Position numbers and translations under genes: made by a program
The notes under the pieces: generated by a model
Told to the model about the DNA's origin: nothing
The model's database searches: none
Seen by the model: only the letters and a program-made list of their open reading frames with translations
Part shown: one piece after another, positions 1-8,496 of the stretch
Layout of the letters: each line of letters begins with the position of its first letter
How positions within the stretch are numbered: position 1 is the stretch's first letter
DNA from: Corynebacterium sp. CNJ-954
GTDB taxonomy: Bacteria > Actinomycetota > Actinomycetes > Mycobacteriales > Mycobacteriaceae
Reading direction: 5' to 3'
DNA length: 64,000 bases
Assembly: GCF_001942345.1 (NCBI RefSeq)
Contig: NZ_MKKI01000044.1
Span: 1 to 64,000, forward strand

Positions 1-1099
1 CCGAGATAGCCGCTCTGGAGTCCATGAGCGCCAATGCTGCTGCGACCTTCTCACGGGTCAACAACAGGTGCCCGTCCAACCCCACGACAGCATCACCTCT
101 CAGCCTCCGTAGCCGGTTGGACTGCACTTGCAGTGCAACCTCCGGGGGAAGGGTCATCACCAGCGGGGCAACCCCATTGTGTGCCCTGGCACCAAGGGGC
201 AAGCGGATAGCGGTCTGTCCGGGGCCACCGGGTGGGGTGTCAGGCGCGCCGGGGTCACTCACCGGCAACCACAACACCCGCTGTGGGGTGCCTCCGTCTG
301 CATCCCTGAGCAATCCACCGGCCCGCCGAGGCTGTATCCCCATCACGACACATAACCGGTAGGTGTGAGCCGCAACGTTACGTGTCGTCGCCGAGGTCGC
401 GCCGGTATGGCCTAACGGCTCGCCCATGAACGCCTGTCTCAGCGTGGGCAGAATCGTGGCCTCTCGCCGTGACGCTGACGCGCTCAGCGAGTCAATCTCA
501 GGCACCCGGAACAACACCCGGTCTGGAGTAAGGGATACCGGCTCTCCGTCGCCGGGGAAGTCGCGCCGGGTGAACAGTTCGGCGATACCTTCACCGGAAC
601 CGAGGGGAAGTTCGGGAACCTCCACGGGGTTGCCCCGGTCGTCCTCGACGGTGAACAGGCTGTCAGCAATTGCCTCCGCCGTGCCCTTGCCGCCACCGGG
701 GTCACCCACCAGCCCCACCAGAAGATTCAACGACATGTGCCCACCGACCAGTGGGGGAAGTTGGACATGGGGACCTGTTGCCGCGACGGTGCGGGCGATA
801 ACGCAACCGAGGACGGCCCACGGTGAACCGAGTCTCGACCTCGCCGCCTGCCAGACCTTCCGGGTGGTTTGGGAGTGAGTGAACACGATCTTCTCCGGCC
901 CGTTCGGTAGGTCGTCCGGGATGCTTGCCCGGCGCGCTGCCGCTACCGCTTCGGCAACCGGGGTGTCCGGCCCGTGGGATGCTCTGACGCTCTCACGGGT
1001 GCCACGGGGTGCCGGGGTATTGTTCAACGGCTCTGATGCGCGCCCAGGGCCGAGGGCTTCGGGGGTGCCCATGAACTCCAGTTGATCTAGGTTGTTCAT
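1..1099 (-). CDS. P-loop ATPase of mobile element, partial (DUF3987/helicase-like)
   Basis: The frame is open from an ATG at 1099 to the left edge, giving 366 visible residues and no stop, so the gene is truncated by the window. An adenylate-kinase-style P-loop, GDPGGGKGT, lies at residues 132-140, and a Walker B-like stretch VLFRVPEID at about 195-203. The first 70 residues are Pro/Gly/Ala-rich and probably disordered. This layout resembles DUF3987-type or phage replication ATPases that work with primases on mobile elements; that family assignment is inference. The start codon overlaps the stop of the upstream gene as ATGA, which indicates translational coupling. It is the fifth gene of the leftward cassette that begins with the integrase. 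Other P-loop roles such as packaging or partition cannot be excluded. Confidence 0.8.
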   Translation of the reverse strand, partial: MNNLDQLEFMGTPEALGPGRASEPLNNTPAPRGTRESVRASHGPDTPVAEAVAAARRASIPDDLPNGPEKIVFTHSQTTRKVWQAARSRLGSPWAVLGCVIARTVAATGPHVQLPPLVGGHMSLNLLVGLVGDPGGGKGTAEAIADSLFTVEDDRGNPVEVPELPLGSGEGIAELFTRRDFPGDGEPVSLTPDRVLFRVPEIDSLSASASRREATILPTLRQAFMGEPLGHTGATSATTRNVAAHTYRLCVVMGIQPRRAGGLLRDADGGTPQRVLWLPVSDPGAPDTPPGGPGQTAIRLPLGARAHNGVAPLVMTLPPEVALQVQSNRLRRLRGDAVVGLDGHLLLTREKVAAALALMDSRAAIS

Positions 1100-1725
1100 G
1101 CCGTCCTCCGTTCATCGTCGCCGTCATCACCGATGCCTGTCGCCGCTGCCAACCTGGGGAGGTATTCCAACCGGCGTAGCGTCTCCGCGAACCGGGATGG
1201 GTCCCGCGTCTCCGCCGTGCCGATCAGGTCACGGCCTGCCGAGTCCAGCGCCCGGAACAGTCGGGCACGTTTCACCGCCTGCCACAAGTCAGGGATGGTC
1301 CATGTGTTCGCTCCGTAGGGTGTCGTCCGGCGAATCTCCGCTAGAGCCTCCAGCGTCTCCGGCCCGTCGTAGTCCATGACTTCCGCGTTCACCGAGTGGT
1401 GAACAACGGTAGCGTCTCCGTGCCCGTCCTCAACTTCTCGCCGTGCAACGGTCACCAGTGCTCGCAGTGCCACCCGACGTGGTTCTGCGTACAGCGCGCG
1501 GGGGTCCTGGTCCTCGCAAAAGTGGAGTACATCGGCGTACCTGCAGTGCATGAGGCACCACAGCAACGCTCTCTCATTGTGAGCGTCCATCTGTGACCAC
1601 TGCTCAGCAGTGGGAACGTCCGTTGTGGGGGTGATATAGTCAGGTTCAGACGATCTCCCCGTCTGCCCTGTTAGCCCCCCACTCGCTGCCCTGCCGGTGG
1701 GGGTTTCGTCCTGTTCGGGGAACAT
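1096..1725 (-). CDS. DnaB N-terminal-domain-like protein of mobile element
   Basis: This 209-residue protein has a low-complexity first 35 residues, then a helical region from about residue 45 containing NERALLWCLMHCRYADVL. The pattern resembles the N-terminal (primase-interacting) domain of replicative DnaB helicases, with a later YAEPRRVALRAL segment where DnaB has its YdpahrliFeal helix. No P-loop is present here, but the next gene downstream, overlapping by four bases, encodes one. A split helicase or helicase-loader arrangement is therefore plausible; it is inferred from pattern alone. The ATG at 1725 directly follows the TGA of the HTH gene. The end has a short acidic-basic tail (GDDGDDERRTA). 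Confidence 0.6.
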   Translation of the reverse strand: MFPEQDETPTGRAASGGLTGQTGRSSEPDYITPTTDVPTAEQWSQMDAHNERALLWCLMHCRYADVLHFCEDQDPRALYAEPRRVALRALVTVARREVEDGHGDATVVHHSVNAEVMDYDGPETLEALAEIRRTTPYGANTWTIPDLWQAVKRARLFRALDSAGRDLIGTAETRDPSRFAETLRRLEYLPRLAAATGIGDDGDDERRTA

Positions 1726-1962
1726 TCACGCCACCCCCGACCACTTTGTCGTAGGAGTGAATAGCGCGTCTACTTCATCGGGGTCAAGGCGGATAGTCCG
1801 CTGTCCGACTCTGTAACCAGTCAACTTTCCTTCGGCGATGTAACGCCGGATACTGCGCACGGACAACTGCGTCCGCTCTGCAGCCTGAGTCATCGTCTCG
1901 TATCGACGGCGTTCAACCTGAGCCTTTAGCGCCTCTCTGCGCTTGCCCATTGTGTTTGCCAT
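1726..1962 (-). CDS. Excisionase-like helix-turn-helix protein
   Basis: Small DNA-binding protein of 78 residues from the ATG at 1962 (MANTMGKRREALK). The core MTQAAERTQLSVRSIRRYI followed by EGKLTGYRVGQRTIRL and DPDEVDAL is the typical HTH_17/excisionase-family fold: helix-turn-helix, a wing with a Gly-Arg turn, and a closing helix. The same frame stays open to an ATG at 2142, which would add 60 residues of non-HTH sequence and run into the preceding gene, so the shorter form is preferred. The likely role is recombination directionality factor or repressor for the element, given the integrase two genes upstream. Its stop abuts the start of the next gene (TGA then ATG). Confidence 0.75.
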   Translation of the reverse strand: MANTMGKRREALKAQVERRRYETMTQAAERTQLSVRSIRRYIAEGKLTGYRVGQRTIRLDPDEVDALFTPTTKWSGVA

Positions 1963-2113
1963 GGTGGTAGTCCATTCCCGGCACAAGATATGCCGAACAG
2001 CCTGCGGGCTACTGCAGGCGATTAGGCTACCGACGGGGAAAGGTCCTACACGGTGATCGGTCGAAGGTCCGATCATCTGGAGGCCAGTATAGGCCAGAAC
2101 TCGCCCTACGTGT

Positions 2114-2707
2114 CTACTCTCGCCCCATATGCTGCACGGCACCTTGCACTAGCAGCACCGAAACTCGCTGATGCCCTGCAGACCTGAGACGGAACAACGC
2201 CGGTGCCAACAATGACCACCGAACCTTGAACTCGCCGTTCGCCCCAGGGAATCGCCACCGGTGATCGCCGTCGCCGGACGGCACAAACTCAACCCCAGGC
2301 CGTCGCCTGCCAGTCCGTAGAACCTCACCACCCCACCCGCCACCTGAAAACAACTCCGACGGTGGCGTTGACCCCTGGGTACGACCGTCGGCCCACCAGT
2401 CCGTTGATTCGTACATCGTCCGCTCAAACGGGATAGAAGGCTTGCCCTTCAATGGGTAGACCACCCCGGCACGAAAGGGCTTTCCACCTTTCCAGAACAA
2501 CACGAACGTCCCCACCACCCGCTGCCGCTCCGGGTCCCGACACACTCGTATGAACTGCACGCTCGCACCACCGAGTTCCCCCCAATCCTCTGGACACTCG
2601 CCGTCACCATCGGGGAAGTGCTCACGCCAATATCGGGCACGCTCATTGTCCACCCCCATATCATCCAGAAAGGGAATCGACACTCTGCGTTTGTCGTCGT
2701 CATTCAT
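2114..2707 (-). CDS. Hypothetical protein of mobile element
   Basis: I do not recognise this 197-residue protein. From the ATG at 2707 it begins MNDDDKRRVSIPFLDDMG and shows a D/E-rich N-terminus (WREHFPDGDGECPEDWG), a central beta-type region (VVGTFVLFWKGGKPFRAGVV), a Gly/Trp-rich stretch (SGGGWGGEVL), and an Arg-rich C-terminus. There are no membrane segments or signal peptide. The start overlaps the integrase stop by eight bases (ATGAATGA), so translation is probably coupled to the integrase. A longer frame reaching 2761 lies inside the integrase gene and is less likely. The place between integrase and excisionase suggests an element-specific accessory or control function, which is only inference. 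Confidence 0.65.
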   Translation of the reverse strand: MNDDDKRRVSIPFLDDMGVDNERARYWREHFPDGDGECPEDWGELGGASVQFIRVCRDPERQRVVGTFVLFWKGGKPFRAGVVYPLKGKPSIPFERTMYESTDWWADGRTQGSTPPSELFSGGGWGGEVLRTGRRRPGVEFVPSGDGDHRWRFPGANGEFKVRWSLLAPALFRLRSAGHQRVSVLLVQGAVQHMGRE

Positions 2708-3953
2708 CGTCGCCGTCCTGGTCGTCCTGGTCGTCCTGGTCCCCGGTCGCGCTGGGTGCAACCGAGTTCATCACCCGCGAAAGCACCTCCGCCGCGTCCT
2801 TCTCGTATCCCGATGCAGACCGCATGTACTCCATCACTTGATCTACAGTTTCGTGACCCATGAGCCGCCGCACATCCTCAACATTCACCCCATTGGACAC
2901 CATCGTCGTGGCGTAGAACCGTCGGCAATCATGCGGGGTGACGTCTTCACGACCGGCTACCCGAGTCCCTCGCTTCAGCGCCGACCGGAAAGTAGTGTCC
3001 ATTATCCGCTTGCCCTTCTCCGTCGTCACGATCAGCGACTCAGCACCCGGCGCGACGTGCTTACGGCAATGTTCTCGTAGGTTCGCCGCCACCGCCGACG
3101 GCACCACAACATCCCGGTTCGCCGCGTCCGTCTTAGGGGTGCCGAACGGGACCATCACCTGCTTGCCCGTCTCCATGTCCTTCATCCGCTGCACATTGCG
3201 ACGGATACGCAACGTCAACGTCCCGTCCTCCGAAAGCCCACGAACATCCTTCCGCCGCAACTCCAGCAACTCGCCGATACGTAAACCGCACCACAGCAGG
3301 ACCTCCACGGGTGCCTTGAACCGCTCATTGACCCCGTCCGCCATGGCACGGGCTTGCTGAAGGGTGATGAGGTCGTGGTCCCGCGTCTTAGGCCGTGGTG
3401 GTACCCCGGCACCTTTCACGTTGACTGGGTTCACGCCGATTATCTCCGCGTCTACCGCGAACTGGAAGCAGGTTCGCAACCGCTTGTAGGCGTAGGAGTT
3501 AGTGGGGGCGGTATCCGGCCACCGTTCCTGCACCTCTGCCCACCACTCAGTGATACGGGAGCGGGAAACCTGCACCACGGGTTCATCGGCAAGGGACGTG
3601 GACAGCACCCGCCAATCCATCATCCTGCCGTGACTCTGAGCCGTGGACTCCTTCAAGTGTCCATTGCTCAACCATCGGTCGGACAGGTCACGCACCGTCA
3701 ACCCAGCGCGCTCCGTTGCCGCTTGGGCTTCCGCCTCCCGCTCAGCCGGGGGAGTCCAGTCACCCCGATCAATCAGCCTGCGCTCACTGGATAGCCACCC
3801 GTCTGCATCCAGTTCCGTGGGGAACGTCTCCGGTGCCGCGTGCAACGCAGAATCCGGGCCGATGTACGACGCTTGGAACCGCTTAACCTGTCCTCGCCCC
3901 GACTTACGAACTCGCCCCCATGCTCGCCGCGTCCTCTTGACTGGTCTGCCCAT
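2700..3953 (-). CDS. Tyrosine site-specific integrase
   Basis: A 417-residue phage-type tyrosine recombinase. An SAM-like core-binding domain lies at about residues 85-165 and the catalytic domain at about 195-390. The active-site set is visible: Arg225 in CGLRIGELLELR, His341 and Arg344 in HDCRRFY, His367 in LMGH, and the nucleophile Tyr376 in VMEYMR. The N-terminal 30 residues are basic, as in arm-type-site-binding integrases. The last residues form a DQD repeat (ATGDQDDQDDQDGDDE), encoded by a 9-base tandem repeat at about 2714-2741. The gene is the first of the cassette and is read away from the host genes on its right, so the attachment site should lie just to the right of 3953. Confidence 0.95.
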   Translation of the reverse strand: MGRPVKRTRRAWGRVRKSGRGQVKRFQASYIGPDSALHAAPETFPTELDADGWLSSERRLIDRGDWTPPAEREAEAQAATERAGLTVRDLSDRWLSNGHLKESTAQSHGRMMDWRVLSTSLADEPVVQVSRSRITEWWAEVQERWPDTAPTNSYAYKRLRTCFQFAVDAEIIGVNPVNVKGAGVPPRPKTRDHDLITLQQARAMADGVNERFKAPVEVLLWCGLRIGELLELRRKDVRGLSEDGTLTLRIRRNVQRMKDMETGKQVMVPFGTPKTDAANRDVVVPSAVAANLREHCRKHVAPGAESLIVTTEKGKRIMDTTFRSALKRGTRVAGREDVTPHDCRRFYATTMVSNGVNVEDVRRLMGHETVDQVMEYMRSASGYEKDAAEVLSRVMNSVAPSATGDQDDQDDQDGDDE

Positions 3954-4317
3954 CTGGCCCCTGTTCTCTGTGCCCTGCTACCTGCTGACTGAGTGATGCA
4001 ACAACGGTGCAATACTGATGTAATTAACTGTCCCATTGTGGCCTCTCTTGACACTACGGTAGCATGAGTATCAGCAGTACAAACAGGGTGTTAGCCGAGG
4101 TCAAGATGGGTAATCGGAACCGTCGAAAATTAGCCCCAGCTGGGACCACATTCAAGGCCCCTGTCAGGCAGTGTCACGCACTGTCGGTCGGGGGCTTTTG
4201 ACGTGTCCGGGGTAGTGCGTCACACCAGGGGTCTTTCACGTGGAAGTGCAGTTAGGATGGGTGCTCTACACCTGTGGACATATCTTCCCCGGTGTCAGTC
4301 GAAGGAAAGGACCGTCA
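3954..4317. other. Intergenic junction between mobile element and host chromosome
   Basis: This 364-base stretch separates the leftward integrase from the rightward CopC-like gene and holds no convincing gene. It is less GC-rich than the flanks at about 3990-4130. A TTGACA box sits at 4048-4053 on the plus strand within an imperfect inverted repeat (GACACT/AGTATC, 4050-4072). An imperfect hairpin followed by CTTTT lies at 4152-4200. The element-chromosome boundary (attR or attL) is expected here, but no tRNA 3' end is recognisable and the other element end is outside the window, so the exact crossover cannot be placed. Confidence 0.55.
4152..4200 (+). terminator. Hairpin with T-run, possible rho-independent terminator
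   Basis: An imperfect outer stem (AAGGCCCC against GGGGGCTT) and an inner stem (CAGTG against CACTG) are followed by TTTT at 4197-4200. It would stop plus-strand transcription entering from the element side before the CopC-like gene. It could also be a remnant of the host site used for integration. Confidence 0.5.
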
Positions 4318-4983
4318 ATGTTCCGTCTGCCGTCCCACCGTCCGTCCCGACAATCCTCACTACCGGGTACGCGCGGCGTCGGTCTGATTGCCGCACCAGC
4401 AGTCGCCCTTGCCCTGGCGGCCGCGCCGGTCGTTGTCGGGGCGGGACCTACTCCCGGCCTCCCGGAAGCCGCCGCCCACGACGCGATGGTCGGATCGACT
4501 CCCGAACAGGACACCACCGTCAGTGAGGCCCCCGGCTCCGTTGAACTCGAGTTCTCCGGTATTCCACGGGACGACTTCAACACCGTCGCCCTCTCACGTG
4601 ACGGTGAGGTGCTGGTGACCGGCGAACCCACGATCGACGGGCGCACCCTCACATTGGACATCCCCGGAGACGTGGAGATGTCCGACGGTGAATACACCGT
4701 CGGCTACCAGATCACCTCGTCTGACGGTCACGCCACCCGTGGCAGCTACGTCTTCACTCTCGACTCAGACGGTGGCGCCTCCGGGTCCGGGTCATCTCAG
4801 GGGACAGCCGAAACCGACGATGACACCGGTATGCCGTCCTGGGCAGGGCCCGCACTCGGCATTGCCGGCGTGATCGTCGTCCTGGGAGCCCTCGTCGTGG
4901 CGATCGCCCGTTTCCGGTCGATGTCTTCGGGGTCGTCCGGCGAATCGGGCGAGCCGGGGGACGACGAGCCCCGGAACTCCTGA
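4318..4983 (+). CDS. CopC-domain exported membrane-anchored protein
   Basis: A 221-residue exported protein. The ATG at 4318 is preceded by a good ribosome site (GAAGGAAAGGA) and is preferred over the in-frame ATG at 4240. Residues 1-50 form an Arg-containing signal sequence with an Ala-rich core; the mature part starts near AHDAMVGSTPEQ, which matches the CopC fold with its N-terminal copper-ligand His. The pattern APGSVELEFSG and DGHATRGSYVFTL is typical of CopC/YcnJ-type domains. A Ser/Gly/Asp-rich linker, one membrane helix (about 173-195) and a Ser/Gly/Glu tail follow. It probably binds copper outside the membrane. It lies just upstream of thrS, as in other corynebacteria, so it belongs to the host side of the integration junction. 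Confidence 0.85.
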   Translation: MFRLPSHRPSRQSSLPGTRGVGLIAAPAVALALAAAPVVVGAGPTPGLPEAAAHDAMVGSTPEQDTTVSEAPGSVELEFSGIPRDDFNTVALSRDGEVLVTGEPTIDGRTLTLDIPGDVEMSDGEYTVGYQITSSDGHATRGSYVFTLDSDGGASGSGSSQGTAETDDDTGMPSWAGPALGIAGVIVVLGALVVAIARFRSMSSGSSGESGEPGDDEPRNS

Positions 4984-5025
4984 ACCTGGTCCGGACCGGG
5001 TGGCCGCAAGACCTGTGGCGGCAGG

Positions 5026-5031
5026 TAAGGT
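5026..5031 (+). promoter_or_regulatory. -10 element of thrS promoter
   Basis: TAAGGT at 5026-5031 fits the corynebacterial TAnnnT -10 class and lies about 70 bases before the thrS start. No convincing -35 box and no T-box specifier stem was recognised in the short leader. Confidence 0.4.
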
Positions 5032-5100
5032 AGTGCTCGACTTCTGACTGTCACCAGGTATGTGACCGTCATCATCTGCCGTGTAAGGAGCACACCACCC

Positions 5101-7179
5101 GTGAGTGAATCAGCACTGGACGCCGCACAGGAATCCGCCGTGAAGGCGTCTGTGACGTTCACCGTCCCCGCCGGAGAATCGGCGGGGGCCGCCATGCGTC
5201 CGTTGGAACTGCCGAACAAGGGGACCGACGCCATCGTCTGCGTCAAGGACACCGGCGGGGTCCTGAGGGACCTGGCTTTCGTTCCGGAGACCGATACCGA
5301 GGTCACTGCTGTCGCCGCAAACACCGCGGATGGTCGCGCCGTGATCCGGCACTCCTGTGCCCATGTCCTGGCACAGGCGGTCCAGAAGGAGTTCCCCGGG
5401 ACGAAGCTCGGCATCGGCCCCGCGATCGAGAACGGGTTCTACTACGACTTCCAGGTCGATGAGCCGTTCACCCCGGAGGACCTCAAGACGCTCGAGAAGC
5501 GTATGAAGAAGATCATCAAGTCAGGGCAGCGTTTCGAGCGCCGTGTCTATGAATCGGCCGATGTCGCGGCTGAGGAGCTTGCCGCCGAGCCGTTCAAACT
5601 CGAGCTCATCCAGGACAAGGGCAACGTCGACCCGGATTCGGACGAAGCCACCGAGGTCGGGGCAGGTGAGCTCACCGCCTACGACAACGTCAACCCGCGT
5701 ACCAGCGAGGTGGAGTGGTCTGACCTGTGCCGTGGCCCGCACATCCCGACGACGCGCTACATCCCCGCCTTCGCGCTCACGCGGTCGTCAGCGGCGTACT
5801 GGCGTGGCGACCAGTCCCGCGAGGACCTGCAACGGATCTACGGGACGGCCTGGGAGTCCAAGGAGGCCCTCGAGGAGTACCAGCACATGCTGGCGGAGGC
5901 AGAGAAGCGTGACCACCGCCGTCTCGGCCAGGAGCTCGACTTGTTCAGTTTCCCGGACGACCTCGGTTCGGGTCTCCCCGTCTTCCACCCGGACGGAGGC
6001 ATCGTCCGTCTGGAGATGGAGGAGCATTCGCGCCGCAGGCACATCGAGGCCGGGTACTCGTTCGTCAACACTCCGCACATCACGAAGGGTGACCTGTACG
6101 AACGGTCGGGCCACCTGGGCTTCTACAAGGACGCGATGTTCCCGCCGATGCAGGCCGACGGTGAATGGGACGAGGACGGCAACTGCACCAAGCAGCCGCA
6201 GGACTACTACCTCAAACCCATGAACTGCCCGATGCACAACCTGGTCTTCGACTCACGCGGCAGGTCCTACCGCGAGCTGCCGCTGCGGTTGTTCGAGTTC
6301 GGCACCGTGTACCGCTACGAGAAGTCCGGGGTGATCCAGGGGCTGACGCGGGCCCGTGGTTTCACCCAGGATGACGCGCACATCTACTGCACGGAGGACC
6401 AGCTCGAGGAGGAGCTGACCACCGTGCTCGAGTTCGTGATCTCCCTGCTGCGGGACTACGGTCTGGACGACTTCTACCTCGAACTCTCGACCCGGGACCC
6501 GAAGAAGTCCGTGGGGTCGGACGAGATCTGGGAACGCTCCACCGAGACGCTGCGTCGGGTGGCCACCCAGTCCGGCCTCGAGCTGGTCCCGGATCCGGAA
6601 GGTGCAGCATTCTACGGTCCGAAGATCTCGGTGCAGGCGCGGGACGCCATCGGACGGACCTGGCAGATGTCCACCGTGCAGCTGGACTTCAACATGCCGG
6701 AACGGTTCAACCTCGAGTACACCGCCTCCGACGGCACCAAGAAGCAGCCGATCATGGTGCACCGCGCCCTCTTCGGCTCGATCGAGCGGTTCTTCGGTGT
6801 CCTGCTCGAGCACTATGCCGGTGCGTTCCCCGCCTGGTTGGCTCCGCACCAGGTCACCGGAATCCCTGTCGCCGACGAGTTCGTCAGCTATCTGGAGGAC
6901 ATCACGGCCGACCTGCGGAGCCAGGGTATCCGAGCTGCCGTGGACACCTCTGATGACCGTATGCAGAAGAAGATCCGGAACCACACCACCGGCAAGGTTC
7001 CCTTCATGCTGCTGGCCGGCGGACGTGATGTCGAGGCAGGTGCCGTCAGCTTCCGGTTCCTGGACGGTAGCCAGGTCAACGGCGTGCCGCGTGCGGAGGC
7101 GGTCCGTATCATCACCGACTGGGTCCGTGGTCGGCGCAATGAGCAGCCGAGTGGAGAGAACATTGGCGAGCTCAGCTGA
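5101..7179 (+). CDS. thrS: Threonyl-tRNA synthetase
   Basis: Class II synthetase of 692 residues that charges tRNA-Thr. The GTG at 5101 ([10 protein letters not shown]) has an AAGGAG site 12 bases upstream and is preferred over the frame opening at 5062. Order: TGS domain (about 15-85), SAD editing/second additional domain (about 95-260, with [10 protein letters not shown]), class II catalytic core with the zinc-binding MNCPMHN near residue 374, motif 3 region [11 protein letters not shown] near 553, and the anticodon-binding domain (about 590-675). It heads the run thrS, HIT, pgsA, PIM acyltransferase, pimA that is conserved in Mycobacteriales; the HIT gene starts inside its 3' end. Confidence 0.97.
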   Translation: MSESALDAAQESAVKASVTFTVPAGESAGAAMRPLELPNKGTDAIVCVKDTGGVLRDLAFVPETDTEVTAVAANTADGRAVIRHSCAHVLAQAVQKEFPGTKLGIGPAIENGFYYDFQVDEPFTPEDLKTLEKRMKKIIKSGQRFERRVYESADVAAEELAAEPFKLELIQDKGNVDPDSDEATEVGAGELTAYDNVNPRTSEVEWSDLCRGPHIPTTRYIPAFALTRSSAAYWRGDQSREDLQRIYGTAWESKEALEEYQHMLAEAEKRDHRRLGQELDLFSFPDDLGSGLPVFHPDGGIVRLEMEEHSRRRHIEAGYSFVNTPHITKGDLYERSGHLGFYKDAMFPPMQADGEWDEDGNCTKQPQDYYLKPMNCPMHNLVFDSRGRSYRELPLRLFEFGTVYRYEKSGVIQGLTRARGFTQDDAHIYCTEDQLEEELTTVLEFVISLLRDYGLDDFYLELSTRDPKKSVGSDEIWERSTETLRRVATQSGLELVPDPEGAAFYGPKISVQARDAIGRTWQMSTVQLDFNMPERFNLEYTASDGTKKQPIMVHRALFGSIERFFGVLLEHYAGAFPAWLAPHQVTGIPVADEFVSYLEDITADLRSQGIRAAVDTSDDRMQKKIRNHTTGKVPFMLLAGGRDVEAGAVSFRFLDGSQVNGVPRAEAVRIITDWVRGRRNEQPSGENIGELS

Positions 7180-7711
7180 CGGCGCACCGGACGGTTTAGC
7201 CCGACTGTGGGCACCGTACCGGTCCGCGTATCTCGGGGAGCAGGGCGCAGGTGGTGACGACGGGGACCGTGAGTCCGCGGATCCTGACGACCCGTTCTCC
7301 TCGCTGCCCGGGAAGTCGGACGAGGACGCCCTGATCGTCGCCCGCGGGGACGAGGTGTTCTGCATACTGAACCTCTACCCCTACAACCCTGGGCACATGA
7401 TGGTGCTGCCGTACCGCAAGGTGGCGTCGTACGAGGACCTCACGGACACGGAGACCCGGGAGCTGGCGGACTTCACGAAGAAGGCCATCCGTGTCCTGCG
7501 TACTGTCTCCGGGCCGGACGCCCTGAATGTCGGGATGAATCTCGGACGGGCGTCCGGAGGGTCGGTACCGGGCCACCTTCACCAGCACATCGTGCCCCGG
7601 TGGCAGGGCGACACCAGTTTCATGACGGTTCTGTCGGGCTCCAAGGTGCTCATTCAGCTCCTCGGGGAGACCCGCGAGCTCCTCGCCACGGCGTGGCAAC
7701 AGCTCGACTGA
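7163..7711 (+). CDS. HIT-family nucleotide hydrolase/phosphorylase
   Basis: Histidine-triad protein of 182 residues. The triad [10 protein letters not shown] is at about residues 138-147, preceded by the family blocks [19 protein letters not shown] and [17 protein letters not shown]. The mycobacterial homologue in the same position is an Ap4A phosphorylase, so a diadenosine polyphosphate role is likely, but substrate cannot be read from sequence. The start is uncertain: TTG at 7163 has a well-placed GGAG, while ATG at 7139 (eight residues longer) has no clear site. Either way it overlaps the thrS 3' end, which suggests coupling. It links thrS to the phosphatidylinositol mannoside genes. Confidence 0.88.
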   Translation: MASSADGAPDGLARLWAPYRSAYLGEQGAGGDDGDRESADPDDPFSSLPGKSDEDALIVARGDEVFCILNLYPYNPGHMMVLPYRKVASYEDLTDTETRELADFTKKAIRVLRTVSGPDALNVGMNLGRASGGSVPGHLHQHIVPRWQGDTSFMTVLSGSKVLIQLLGETRELLATAWQQLD

Positions 7712-7773
7712 CACGGAACTGAGAGAATATCGGCGAAGATGAAGTCAGAAAGCACGGCAAGGAGACCTGTGAC

Positions 7774-8496
7774 ATGTTGAGCGTTCGTGGACGCCGGCCG
7801 GCGGCGGTCGTCATCGAGCCGATCGCCCGACGGTTGGTTAACTGGGGCGTCACCCCCAACGCTGTGACGGTCACCTCCACCGCGGTTGCTGTGGTTCTGG
7901 CCGTGACGCTGATTCCGACGGGACATCATTTCCTCGCCGGAATTCTGTTGGGCATCACTGTGGCGACCGACATGATCGACGGCACGATGGCGCGGATGCT
8001 CGGTGGTGGCACGAGGTTCGGCGCCACCCTCGACGCCACGTGTGACCGGATCACCGACGGTGTGCTTTTCGGGGCGATTGCCTGGTGGATGGCTTTCCAG
8101 CATTCCCATGAACCGTACAAGGGGCTTTTCGCGGCAGCGTTGGTGATCATGATCGCCAGCCAGGTCACCTCCTACGTCAAGGCACGCGCCGAGGCCTCGC
8201 AGATCAAGGTCGACGGTGGACTGATCGAACGTCCTGAGAGACTGATCATCGGTCTGGTCTCCCTCGGACTGTCCGGGCTCGGCGTGCCCTACATTCTGGG
8301 CGCCGGGCTCATCCTCCTCGCCGCAGGATCGGTCTACACCGTGTTCGAACGTCTCGTGATCGTCTCCCGCTCGGATGCCGCGTCAGAACGTATCGCTCCG
8401 CCCACGGGGGCCAAGAGCTTCGGCGACGATGACGACGATGACGACGACGACAGCACCGCTGACACCGACAGTGAGGAAAGCAGGACCCATGAATGA
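7774..8496 (+). CDS. pgsA: Phosphatidylinositol phosphate synthase (CDP-alcohol phosphotransferase)
   Basis: Membrane enzyme of 240 residues that joins inositol phosphate to CDP-diacylglycerol, the first step toward phosphatidylinositol and PIMs. The CDP-alcohol phosphotransferase signature is intact at about residues 66-92: DGTMAR, then G, then D and D in GATLDATCDR. About six hydrophobic helices follow. The C-terminus carries an unusual run of nine aspartates (FGDDDDDDDDDST, encoded around 8420-8455) before an acidic tail, which is not part of the catalytic fold. The next gene starts inside its end with an eight-base overlap. Function is supported by signature and by its place before the acyltransferase and PimA genes. 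Confidence 0.93.
   Translation: MLSVRGRRPAAVVIEPIARRLVNWGVTPNAVTVTSTAVAVVLAVTLIPTGHHFLAGILLGITVATDMIDGTMARMLGGGTRFGATLDATCDRITDGVLFGAIAWWMAFQHSHEPYKGLFAAALVIMIASQVTSYVKARAEASQIKVDGGLIERPERLIIGLVSLGLSGLGVPYILGAGLILLAAGSVYTVFERLVIVSRSDAASERIAPPTGAKSFGDDDDDDDDDSTADTDSEESRTHE

Noticed and set aside
24..1085. Plus-strand ORFs at the left edge
   Set aside because: They lie opposite the P-loop ATPase frame, which has a clear Walker A and a coupled start; the plus-strand peptides are Pro/Ser/Arg-rich with no domain.
4080..4200. tRNA 3' end as integration target
   Set aside because: No GTTCnAnnC arm, acceptor stem or CCA end is present.
4984..5100. Possible T-box or other tRNA-sensing leader before thrS
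   Set aside because: The gap is only 117 bases and shows no specifier loop or T-box sequence; the leaders of hisS, aspS and alaS are also too short or unlike.
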